A stretch of DNA of 64,000 nt from Halopenitus malekzadehii. GTDB taxonomy: Archaea > Halobacteriota > Halobacteria > Halobacteriales > Haloferacaceae. The stretch is taken from positions 37,825 to 101,824 of the forward strand of contig NZ_FNWU01000006.1 in NCBI RefSeq assembly GCF_900108505.1, written 5' to 3'. The notes under the pieces were generated by a model. That model was not told where the DNA came from and ran no database searches. It was given only the letters and a program-made list of their open reading frames with translations. Within the stretch, counting starts at the first letter, position 1; each line of letters opens with the position of its first letter. Below are positions 45,648 to 53,031 of the stretch, piece by piece. The position numbers and the translations under genes are program-made.

Positions 45648-45700
45648 CGCCAGTTCACGACACCGGTCCAACGGCGACGCCAGTTCACGACACTGGTCCA
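45648..45700. repeat. Imperfect 23-base direct repeat between pilin genes 4 and 5
   Basis: The segment starting cgccagttcacgacac and ending ggtcca occurs at 45648-45670 and 45678-45700 with one difference, 30 bases apart. It lies in the probable untranslated stretch ahead of pilin 5. Confidence 0.7.
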
Positions 45701-45768
45701 CGATGTCGGTCACCGCTGTCAGTTCACTCGTGCGTACGCTTAAGGCCGGTCACGGCGTACGAGCCGGT

Positions 45769-47256
45769 ATGACGAGCGTCGGGGGGCACCTTCGGGGGAA
45801 GGGAGCGGACCGAGCGGCCACCGCGCCGATCGGCGTTGTGCTCCTGATCGGGATCACCCTTGTCGGGACGCTCACCGTGATCACCCTCGGATCCGCGGCG
45901 ATCACGGATACGCAGCAAACGGCCGATGTCCAACGCGGTGAACACGTGATGACCCAGTTCGCCTCGCAGGCATCGATGGTCGCTCTCGGTGAGACGGGGA
46001 CCCAATCGATGGCGACTGGAGACACCGAGGGAACGATCGAAGTCGTCGAGGGCGCCGGCCGGATGCAGGTGTGGCACGTAAACGCGAGCGGGAACGACCA
46101 GGCATACACCCTCGCGGACAGTACCCTCGGGTCGGTAACCTACCGCAACGGGGATCGGACCGTTGCCTACCAGGGCGGCGGCGTCTGGCGGACCGATGGC
46201 GGCGGCGCGGCCCGGATGGTCTCCCCGCCGCAGTTTCACTACCGCGGCGCCACGCTGACGCTTCCGATCGTTTCAGTAACAGCCAGTGAGACGGTTGCAA
46301 GCGGCGGCCCCTCCCGCGTTCGACTGACGGGGAACGGAACAACACGGGTGTTTCCGGACCCCACAGATCCGGACTCCACGAATCCCGTCACGAACGGATC
46401 GGTCATCGTCGCGGTCGAAAGCGACTACCACGACGGGTGGCAGGAGTACTTCGAGCGCCGAACCACCGGGAGCATCGTCGATCCCGCGACCCTCCCCGCC
46501 ACCGTCACCGACGGCGTCGACACGAACCGCACCGTCTTCCTCGAACTCGAGGCGATCGGCGGCGGCGGCGTCTTCGAGTGGCCAGGTGACGGCGGACAGG
46601 TTCCGGTTCAGGGGTTAGCCGACACGGGCGCCCTCCAGGACTTTTCGACGGAACTGGCGATCAGCAATCCGAACAACGCGTGGGTCAGTTTCCACGCCGA
46701 GAACGGCGATCGGCAATTTGAAGCACTCCTCGAGTTTGAGACGGGTGGAGGCGGTGACGACATCTGCGAGGCCACCTTCGATACACACGTTCTCTACAGC
46801 AACGGGAGCACTACCCATCACTGGCGGCGTGACGATTCGACCGGCGATCAACCGAATAACGACTTCGCCGGGTGTAGCGCCGACGGTGATCTGACCGTCG
46901 ACTTCACGAGTACCGAGGCGTTCACGTACGATGCTAACACCGGCGACGTCGAGGATGCCGTCTACGACTGGGAGACTGCGGACACCTCCGCAACGATCGT
47001 CACCACGGACGGGACCGAGGCGACACGGAGTGACGGGCAGTCGATCGAGATCGAGAACCCCGTTAAATACTACGCCGCGCAAGTCGGCCCGGGCTTCGAC
47101 CTCGAGGTCGAGTACGCGACCGGTGGGAACGGGAAGGGGAACAAGCTCTCCGGCGATTCATCCTCGCTCACGCTCAGATACGACGCAAGCGGCGCAGGGC
47201 GCTACATCACCTACCTCCACATCACCGAAAACGGCGTCGTCGTCGAGTTCGCGTGA
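45769..47256 (+). CDS. Pilin-like protein 5 (DUF7289-like, large)
   Basis: This 495-residue protein has the leader MTSVGGHLRGKGADRA, then ATAPIGVVLLIGITLVGTL, the pilin-type processing site and helix. The ectodomain is very large, beta-rich and Gly/Thr/Asp-rich. It carries several Asn-Gly-Ser/Thr sequons and Cys residues in GDDICEATFD and FAGCSADGD. The open frame extends up to a GTG at 45631. However, the TATA-like gcttaagg at 45738-45745 lies about 26 bases before this ATG, and only this start places the signal at the N-terminus. It may be a surface adhesin or tip protein of the pilus-like structure, by inference. Confidence 0.8.
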   Translation: MTSVGGHLRGKGADRAATAPIGVVLLIGITLVGTLTVITLGSAAITDTQQTADVQRGEHVMTQFASQASMVALGETGTQSMATGDTEGTIEVVEGAGRMQVWHVNASGNDQAYTLADSTLGSVTYRNGDRTVAYQGGGVWRTDGGGAARMVSPPQFHYRGATLTLPIVSVTASETVASGGPSRVRLTGNGTTRVFPDPTDPDSTNPVTNGSVIVAVESDYHDGWQEYFERRTTGSIVDPATLPATVTDGVDTNRTVFLELEAIGGGGVFEWPGDGGQVPVQGLADTGALQDFSTELAISNPNNAWVSFHAENGDRQFEALLEFETGGGGDDICEATFDTHVLYSNGSTTHHWRRDDSTGDQPNNDFAGCSADGDLTVDFTSTEAFTYDANTGDVEDAVYDWETADTSATIVTTDGTEATRSDGQSIEIENPVKYYAAQVGPGFDLEVEYATGGNGKGNKLSGDSSSLTLRYDASGAGRYITYLHITENGVVVEFA

Positions 47257-47283
47257 TCCTGTCTCGGCGTTGGATTCGCGTGA

Positions 47284-48042
47284 TCACTCGATCGCGAGGG
47301 CGACATCGTGACTAACGATCCGCAGTTCTTCGACGGTAGTGAACTCACACGAGAGACGATCCCGATCTGCACCATCGACGTTCTCCGTCGTGTTGCATAT
47401 CACTCCGTCCCGTGACCCGTAGTGGCGACGCCATGCCCCGATCGTGTCCGCGTCAGTCGTGACGTTGTGGATCACGGTTGTCGAGTCAGGATCGACGCTG
47501 ACTCCTGGTTGCCCGCGGCGGTAGAGACGCACCTGCACCGTTCGATCGCCACCGCCGACCACTGCCGGGACACCACGTGTGTAAAATTCTGTCTGGTGAA
47601 CCACCATCGTCTCCGCATCGAGGACGCCGGTCGGCTCGCGCAGCATCACGGCGCCGCCGGGGCTCTCGCGAATGACTGCCCCGTTGACGAAGTGGACCGC
47701 CTCGTCGCCAACGACGAACGATATCCGGGACGTCTCCTCGGACCGATTCAGCGTTCCGGTCCCGTTATCGACCCGGAACGCCACCGGATCGCCGACCCGC
47801 AGACTCGCGTCCGACAGCCGGATCTGCGTCGATCGCGATGGAGCACCGGTGAGGACGTCGTCGTAGTTCTCCGCCAGCACGTCGAGGGCACGCTCGCCGT
47901 TGGTGACACGCTCGCCATCGCGCATGTCCTGGAGGCCGCCCAGACCGGCCGTAACGACGATCCCGACCGAGGCGACGATCAGCGAGAAGACCAGTACGAA
48001 TCCGAGTACCTCGCTGACCCCCCGGTCATCCCCACGGAACAT
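47284..48042 (-). CDS. Pilin-like protein 6 (convergent, DUF7289-like)
   Basis: This 252-residue protein is on the opposite strand, ending 27 bases from pilin 5. The leader MFRGDDRG is followed by VSEVLGFVLVFSLIVASVGI, a clear class III signal with Glu3 in the mature chain. The ectodomain is beta-rich and has two Cys near the C-terminus (DGVICNTTEN and RLSCEFTT). The start is chosen because cttattact on the minus strand lies about 27 bases upstream; the longer frame lacks a signal at its N-terminus. Its own promoter would allow independent control. Confidence 0.83.
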   Translation of the reverse strand: MFRGDDRGVSEVLGFVLVFSLIVASVGIVVTAGLGGLQDMRDGERVTNGERALDVLAENYDDVLTGAPSRSTQIRLSDASLRVGDPVAFRVDNGTGTLNRSEETSRISFVVGDEAVHFVNGAVIRESPGGAVMLREPTGVLDAETMVVHQTEFYTRGVPAVVGGGDRTVQVRLYRRGQPGVSVDPDSTTVIHNVTTDADTIGAWRRHYGSRDGVICNTTENVDGADRDRLSCEFTTVEELRIVSHDVALAIE

Positions 48043-48121
48043 ACCGGACCCACCGTCCGAGCAGTAATAAGACTTCCCGGCAGGCAGGAGACGGCGATAA
48101 ACCGGACTCGCCGCCAACGTG

Positions 48122-48166
48122 TTCCGTTGCCAGCGCTTCCGTCGCCAGCGCTTCCGTCGCCAACAC
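48122..48166. repeat. Three 15-base tandem repeats
   Basis: The unit ttccgtcgccagcgc is repeated three times with minor changes (48122-48136, 48137-48151, 48152-48166), just downstream of the fbp stop. Non-coding. Confidence 0.75.
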
Positions 48167-48187
48167 GGTCTCTACCCCTGCGCGTCC

Positions 48188-49108
48188 CTACGCCAACGCA
48201 TCCTCAAGCCGGTCGATCAGGGACGTCGATCCGACGTGTAGCGGAACTCGCTGGTGGACTTTCTCGGGTGGGACGTCGAGAATGTCCTGTACCCCGTCGG
48301 AGGCGGCGCCGCCGGCCTGCTCGATGATGTAGGCGATCGGGTTGGCCTCGAACTGGAGCCGGAGCTTGCCGTTCGGGGCGTCCTCCAGGGCGGGATAGGC
48401 GAACACACCGCCGTAGGTGAGCACCTGGTTGACGTCGCCGACCATCGCGCCGCCGTAACGCAACTTGAGTTCCGATTCGATCTCGCGGGCGTATGACTCG
48501 AAGGCGGGCGGCCAGTCGGGAACCCGGCCGCCGAAGCCATAGACCGTGGGATCGTCCGGCAGCTCGATCGACTTCTCGACGACCGTCCGCGTCACGCCCG
48601 TGGTTTCGGCGTCGGAATCCGTCTCAACGACCTCCTCGCGGACCCCGTCCTCGGTTGCGACGATCATCGTCGTGATCGGTCCATAGAGGACGTAACCAGC
48701 GCCGACCAGATCCCGTCCCGATGCGGGGAGCGGAGCGTCGTAGACGCCGACGACGGTCCCCATCGCGTTGTTCGACCGGAGGTTCGAGGACCCATCAAGC
48801 GGGTCGATCGCGACCGCAAGCCCGTCGCCGACGTCCGCGGGCGATTCACGCTCCTCGCTCGCGAACTCGCCGACCCCCTCGACCGAGGCGATCCGATCGG
48901 CCAGCAGATCATCGGCGTAGACGTCCGCAGCCATCACGGTCTCGCCGGAGGGATTGTCCGCCCCACTCTCGACTCGTCGACCCGGCAGCGCACGACGGAT
49001 CTCCGGGGCCGCGTCGGCGACGACGTCGAACACCGACTCGACCACGGCGGTCGGGTCACGATCGACGCCGGTGGTCTCGCGGTCGTCCGATCGCTCGGTG
49101 TCCGACAT
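48188..49108 (-). CDS. fbp: Fructose-1,6-bisphosphatase (class I type)
   Basis: The enzyme hydrolyses fructose 1,6-bisphosphate to fructose 6-phosphate in gluconeogenesis (306 residues). The metal-binding motif DPLDGSSN is near residues 103-110 and EFASEERE precedes it near 83-90. Substrate-side blocks are YGGAMVGDVNQVL and the C-terminal GKLRLQFEANPIAYIIEQAGG (in part LRLQFEANPIAYIIEQAGG). The ATG shares a TGATG overlap with the aldolase stop, fixing the start and coupling the two steps. The N-terminus is acidic, as usual for haloarchaea. Confidence 0.95.
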   Translation of the reverse strand: MSDTERSDDRETTGVDRDPTAVVESVFDVVADAAPEIRRALPGRRVESGADNPSGETVMAADVYADDLLADRIASVEGVGEFASEERESPADVGDGLAVAIDPLDGSSNLRSNNAMGTVVGVYDAPLPASGRDLVGAGYVLYGPITTMIVATEDGVREEVVETDSDAETTGVTRTVVEKSIELPDDPTVYGFGGRVPDWPPAFESYAREIESELKLRYGGAMVGDVNQVLTYGGVFAYPALEDAPNGKLRLQFEANPIAYIIEQAGGAASDGVQDILDVPPEKVHQRVPLHVGSTSLIDRLEDALA

Positions 49109-49926
49109 CACTCCGCCGCCGCGTCCGGATCCCCGCCGGCCTGTCGCAGCGCCTCGGCAGCCGACAGCTCCTCGAAGATGACGCCCTCGAGCGCGTCGAG
49201 AAGCTGGGTCGGGTTCTCACGCTGGAAGACGTTCCGGCCGACCGCGAGCCCCTTCGCGCCGGCGTCGATCGCCGACTCGACCGTCTCGAGGAACGAGCGG
49301 TCGTCGGTCTTCGAGCCGCCGGACATCACGACCTTCGTCGGGCCCGCCATCCGGACGGCCTCGGCCATCGCGTCGGCGGAACCGGGGTACTTCACCTTCG
49401 CGACGTCGGCGCCGAGTTCGAGGCCCTGGCGGGCTGCGTAGGCGATCGTGTCCGAACTCGTGTCGTTCTTCAGCCCCTGTCCGCGCGGATACGACCACAT
49501 CACGACGCCCATATCGTGGTCGCGGGCGTCCTCCTGGGCGTCGCGGAACTCCTCGGCCATCTCGATCTCGTGGTTGGAGCCGCCATAGAGGGTGAACCCG
49601 ATGGCGTCGGCGCCCAGATCGGCGGCGTACTCCACCGAGCAGTTGACCGCCGAGTCTGGCTCGCCCATCCAGAGGTTCGAGGTGCCGTTGAGCTTCAACA
49701 GGAGGGAGACGTCGGTCTCGTAGTAGGGATAATACGCCTCCGCGACGCCCTTCTGGACCGCGAGTGCGGTCACCGCGTCGTGAGTCGCAAGCTCGAAGAC
49801 CCGTTCCGGGTCGGCGGTCTCCGGGTTCGGCTCGAAGTCGACCGGGCCGTGTTCGAGTCCGTGGTCGTACGCCAGGATGAGGATCTTCCCGTCTCGCGTG
49901 ATGGCGTCGTCGGCGTGCTGGATCAT
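49108..49926 (-). CDS. fba: Fructose-bisphosphate aldolase, archaeal class I (DhnA type)
   Basis: The enzyme reversibly joins dihydroxyacetone phosphate and glyceraldehyde 3-phosphate (272 residues). ILAYDHGLEHGPVDF near the start, the Schiff-base lysine in AKVKYPGS (Lys177/Lys179), KVVMSGGSKTDD and GLAVGRNVFQ define the archaeal class I family. The ATG at 49926 is preferred over one 18 bases upstream because gcttttga on the minus strand lies about 28 bases before it (leaderless). It is operonic with fbp. Related DhnA-type enzymes make aromatic precursors; partnership with fbp favours the aldolase. Confidence 0.94.
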   Translation of the reverse strand: MIQHADDAITRDGKILILAYDHGLEHGPVDFEPNPETADPERVFELATHDAVTALAVQKGVAEAYYPYYETDVSLLLKLNGTSNLWMGEPDSAVNCSVEYAADLGADAIGFTLYGGSNHEIEMAEEFRDAQEDARDHDMGVVMWSYPRGQGLKNDTSSDTIAYAARQGLELGADVAKVKYPGSADAMAEAVRMAGPTKVVMSGGSKTDDRSFLETVESAIDAGAKGLAVGRNVFQRENPTQLLDALEGVIFEELSAAEALRQAGGDPDAAAE

Positions 49927-50100
49927 CGTTTGTCGATCCGGCAACCGCCATCAAAAGCACTACGGTACCATCGCTGGCGGCGTGTCACGGGTGCTGGCGG
50001 CGCGTTGCCGTCGACGGCGGCGTCTCCGCGGCGCGTCGTGGGCCCGTGGACTGTGGACGGTGGGCTGTGAGTCCGGCGTCCGCACACCGCCCTCTCGGAC

Positions 50101-50808
50101 TCAGTCGCTCGCCGAGCGTGCCGCCTCGTGCCATCCACTCACTCGATCGACGTCGACGTCCAGCACGTCCGCGACGTGGTCGGGGTCGGCGGTTGCGAGG
50201 CTTCGAATCGACGTGATCCCGGCCTCCGAGAGGAGGTTGGCACCGGAATCGTCGACCGCCTCGAGGTCGGTGACCGGCGTGGGCCGGGACCGCTCCTGCC
50301 AGGCGGCTTCCGCCGGGACGAACTCCGTGGACCGGTCGTCGAGGCCGGGCCAGTCGCCCGGAACCCAGTCACCGCTCCCGGAATCGGTCCCGGAGTCGTT
50401 TTCGGAAGTGACCGGGGGGTCGGCTCCGGAGTCGGACACGGGTTCGGTCGTCCGCTCCCGATCGTCGGCGTCCGATCCGGCGTCGTCGGCCCCCGATTCG
50501 TCGACCCAGTCGCCGGCGGAAGCGGCGATCCAGTCGGCCTCCGCGCGGCCGAGCCCGCGGATCTGTGTCGATCGACTCTCGAGGCCCTCACCGGCCTCGA
50601 AGGACCACGACAGCGAGTGCTCGCGGCGAATTTTGGCGGCGACGCCGGGGTTCACGCCGGTATCGACGAGCGACCGATAGGAAACGCGCTTTGCGGTGAC
50701 GTCGGTCGCATCCACGCCGGCGGCCTCGAGCTCGGCTGCCGTCGCCGGGCCGATCCACCGGAGCTCGGTCAGGTCGGGGGTTGAATCATCCGACGATGTC
50801 TCGCTCAC
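50101..50808 (-). CDS. Helix-hairpin-helix protein
   Basis: The 235-residue protein has two helix-hairpin-helix-like regions. Residues 12-60 are LTELRWIGPATAAELEAAGV (20 residues) and following, with a TGVNPGVAAKIRREHSL segment. The C-terminal one, DSGANLLSEAGITSIRSLA, ends in VADVLDVDVDRVSGWHEAA. Between them is an acidic Ser/Asp/Gly linker (about 105-165). Such repeats bind DNA non-specifically; no nuclease motif is present. GTG start overlaps the stop of a small upstream frame by GTGA. Role unknown, possibly DNA repair or topology. Confidence 0.85.
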   Translation of the reverse strand: MSETSSDDSTPDLTELRWIGPATAAELEAAGVDATDVTAKRVSYRSLVDTGVNPGVAAKIRREHSLSWSFEAGEGLESRSTQIRGLGRAEADWIAASAGDWVDESGADDAGSDADDRERTTEPVSDSGADPPVTSENDSGTDSGSGDWVPGDWPGLDDRSTEFVPAEAAWQERSRPTPVTDLEAVDDSGANLLSEAGITSIRSLATADPDHVADVLDVDVDRVSGWHEAARSASD

Positions 50809-50972
50809 GAGCGGTCACCAGGTACCGGTCGTTCGTCGATCCGATACTTCAACGTTTCTCCGCGTGTCGGCTCGACGACCGATCGGACGTCGAGGGCGAA
50901 CGCACGCGAGGACGGCGAGTTCCGGCGCGGTTCATCGGCGATGACGGCACGGCCGCGGGCGTCGTCATCCAC
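50805..50972 (-). CDS. Possible small protein upstream of the HhH gene
   Basis: A 55-codon frame from GTG at 50972 ends in a TGA overlapping the HhH gene's GTG. Its product contains AFALDVRSVVEPTRGETLKY and is polar. GC third-position bias is moderate (about three codons in four by eye). The opposite-strand frame at 50781-51008 is a competing reading with similar bias, so one of the two may be a shadow. No family recognised. Confidence 0.4.
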   Translation of the reverse strand: MDDDARGRAVIADEPRRNSPSSRAFALDVRSVVEPTRGETLKYRIDERPVPGDRS

Positions 50973-51038
50973 GAGGAGTCGGACCCGTTCCTCGACCCGC
51001 TTCCCTGAGGGGCGCAGGCGTCCCGGTGAACCTCTCGA

Positions 51039-51713
51039 TCACCCGCCGTGTTCACCGTCGCCGTCGTCGCTTGCGGTCCACCGGCGTGCACCCGGAAGCA
51101 CCCCGATGATCGAGGTGACGTATCCGAACCGGAACAGCCCGAGTTGCGTGAGGACCCCGAGGATCAGAACCGCGAGGAAGGCCGGGGCCGTCGGGTCGAA
51201 CAGCAACGGGTCGATCGCGATCGGGTCGGTTGCGGCCTCGAAATCGGCGATCGTCAGCGAGCGTGAGGCGAAGGCGGCGCCGATGAAGCCCGTCGAGAAC
51301 ACGAGGGTCGTCCGCGTGAGGACGAACCCGAGGAGGGCGCCGACGGCCATCCCCGCCAGCGTCGCCCCAACGAGCGGGAGCAGCCCCTCGACGTAGAACG
51401 GGCCGACCGCGAAGCGACCGAGAAAGGCGCCGACGATCGCGCCGATTCCGAGAACGGCCACCGAGAGCCCCGCGTACGCGAGGAACGCGCCAACCGCGCC
51501 GCCGATCGCGACCGCGCCCACGGAGAGGAGGCCGCCCTCGAGCGTCAAAACCCCGGCCAGGCTCGGCGCGAGGATGTATCCGACGCCGCCTCCGACGAGG
51601 AACCCCGTGAGCGTGACGGCGTACACCGACACCGCAGCCCCGACGAACGCCAACACCAGCCCGACGAGCACCAACGCGACGTCGATCCCTTCGAGAGCGG
51701 CAATATCGACCAT
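51039..51713 (-). CDS. Haloarchaeal multi-pass membrane protein (DUF4203-like layout)
   Basis: The 224-residue protein has about eight Gly/Ala/Val-rich membrane segments, beginning VALVLVGLVLAFVGAAVSVYA and then repeated GxxxG-type helices (GGGVGYILAPSLAG, GAIVGAFLGRFA, GATLAGMAVGALLGF). It ends with two helices and an acidic tail. No substrate motif is seen. The start is the Met of MVDIAALEG; the upstream frame is unlike the family. A gcatcgcg/ttttaag region lies upstream, suggesting leaderless transcription. Function unknown. Confidence 0.78.
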   Translation of the reverse strand: MVDIAALEGIDVALVLVGLVLAFVGAAVSVYAVTLTGFLVGGGVGYILAPSLAGVLTLEGGLLSVGAVAIGGAVGAFLAYAGLSVAVLGIGAIVGAFLGRFAVGPFYVEGLLPLVGATLAGMAVGALLGFVLTRTTLVFSTGFIGAAFASRSLTIADFEAATDPIAIDPLLFDPTAPAFLAVLILGVLTQLGLFRFGYVTSIIGVLPGARRWTASDDGDGEHGG

Positions 51714-51809
51714 ATGTCCGATCCCGCGCGATGCCACTTAAAAACACACCGTCGCAAGTGACGGCGTCCGGAACGACGGCATCGTCGGCGATCGTCACCG
51801 GCTTCGCGG

Positions 51810-52004
51810 CTACCCGCTCCACTCGCCGCCGATGTCGCCGACGACGTTCTCCCGCCAGTCGTCGAACCCCGACTCACAGTCGTCGTTCTGCTGGATGTGG
51901 TCGATGAAGCCGGCGCCCGGGTCCGGCAGCGAGGCGCCACAGAAGGGACAGTCGGTCGGATCGGTCCAGGTCGGGTCCGGCGTCGTGGACGGTTGGGTCG
52001 ACAT
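51810..52004 (-). CDS. Small zinc-finger protein (CPxCG type)
   Basis: The 64-residue protein contains CPFCG near residues 19-23, then FIDHIQQNDDC near 33-43: a C-x2-C...H-x(7)-C single zinc-knuckle arrangement. Acidic residues surround it and Trp residues end the chain. Haloarchaea encode many such one-domain zinc proteins, some of them regulatory. The inner Met (52004) is chosen because TATA-like ttataag on the minus strand is centred about 27 bases upstream. The promoter coincides with a palindrome. Confidence 0.8.
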   Translation of the reverse strand: MSTQPSTTPDPTWTDPTDCPFCGASLPDPGAGFIDHIQQNDDCESGFDDWRENVVGDIGGEWSG

Positions 52005-52028
52005 ATCCATCGTTACCCACCGGACCGA

Positions 52029-52047
52029 CTTATAACTTGATTATAAG
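52029..52047. promoter_or_regulatory. Palindrome overlapping the zinc-finger gene's TATA box
   Basis: Arms cttataa (52029-52035) and ttataag (52041-52047) are perfect inverted repeats separated by five bases. The first arm is the TATA box of the zinc-finger gene. A repressor bound here would block it. The wider region 52029-52135 is unusually AT-rich. Confidence 0.5.
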
Positions 52048-52278
52048 CTATATATTGGGCTATTTAGGAAATAAAACACACCTATATCGGGACAATATAT
52101 TATGACCGTGTCCTTGTATCCGAATTAAAAATACGCATATGGATTTCTGTACCCCCTCCCCCCATTTCCATCGAGTCTCGTTCCCGGTCCGGTGGTCCGT
52201 GAGGACCGTATTTTCGATTCACTGATACGACGACACCGCGCCGGGTGGTTTATGTATGCACACCCGCAATCCGGACCT

Positions 52279-52935
52279 ATGACTACGCGACGGTCGATCA
52301 TCGGGGGGATCGGTGCCGCGACGATCGGATCGACGAGCGGTTGTCTCGGGTTTCTCACAGGATCGGAGCCGCTCGAGGAGAGCGCACGTCCGGCCCGTGT
52401 TCAGTCGAACGTCTCCGAGTCGACCGGGTACGAACTCCAGGGAATCGAGGAGCAAACGCTCGAGGAGACGTTCGAGATCGCCGGTCAGGAACGGACGGTG
52501 ATCGCCACGAACGCCGTCGCGACGTACGAGAAAGCCCTCGAGATACCGCTTCTGGGAGAGGCGCGGACCGGTGTGTTCGCCGTCGTCTCGACGCCGGCCT
52601 TCGAGATCGCCGGCCAGTCACTCAACCCGGTCAGCAACTACGACGAGGCCGAACTCGTCGAGCTGGTCGCCTCCCAGTACGAGGGATTGCGCGTGGGCAG
52701 CCAGCGGGCACGGACCACGGCCACCACGCTCGGCAGCGACTACGAGGTCGCGATATTCGCCGGCACGGCAACCTTCCAGGGTCAGGAAGTCGACGTGAAC
52801 GTCCACACCGGATCGCTGAGACACGAGGACGACTTCCTCATCCCGGTCGGTATCTACCCGCAGGAACGGGCCGATCGGGAGCGGGCGCACGTCGAGACCC
52901 TGCTCGACTCGCTCGAACACCCGGTCGACGCCTGA
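52279..52935 (+). CDS. DUF6517-like Tat lipoprotein
   Basis: The 218-residue secreted protein starts with twin arginines (MTTRRSIIGGIGAATIG), then the lipobox STSGC, so it should be Tat-exported and lipid-anchored outside. The mature part is acidic and beta-rich (AVSTPAFEIAGQSLNP-type strands; FAGTATFQGQEVDVNVHTG) with no enzyme motif. The family label DUF6517 is from memory. The upstream in-frame start at 52192 would bury the signal, so 52279 is used. It stands alone after an AT-rich intergenic region of 274 bases with the zinc-finger gene divergent. Confidence 0.82.
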   Translation: MTTRRSIIGGIGAATIGSTSGCLGFLTGSEPLEESARPARVQSNVSESTGYELQGIEEQTLEETFEIAGQERTVIATNAVATYEKALEIPLLGEARTGVFAVVSTPAFEIAGQSLNPVSNYDEAELVELVASQYEGLRVGSQRARTTATTLGSDYEVAIFAGTATFQGQEVDVNVHTGSLRHEDDFLIPVGIYPQERADRERAHVETLLDSLEHPVDA

Positions 52936-53031
52936 TCCGGTTGGGCGTCGAGCCGGTATAGGGGATGGGCCGCCCGGCGATCGGCTCCACAACCGACGAC
53001 CGGTTCTCTCAGCCGATTCTCTCCGGCCGAT

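Noticed and set aside
52020..52150. AT-rich island as horizontally acquired DNA
   Set aside because: Too short, no mobile-element genes, and flanking genes have normal haloarchaeal composition; a divergent promoter region is enough.
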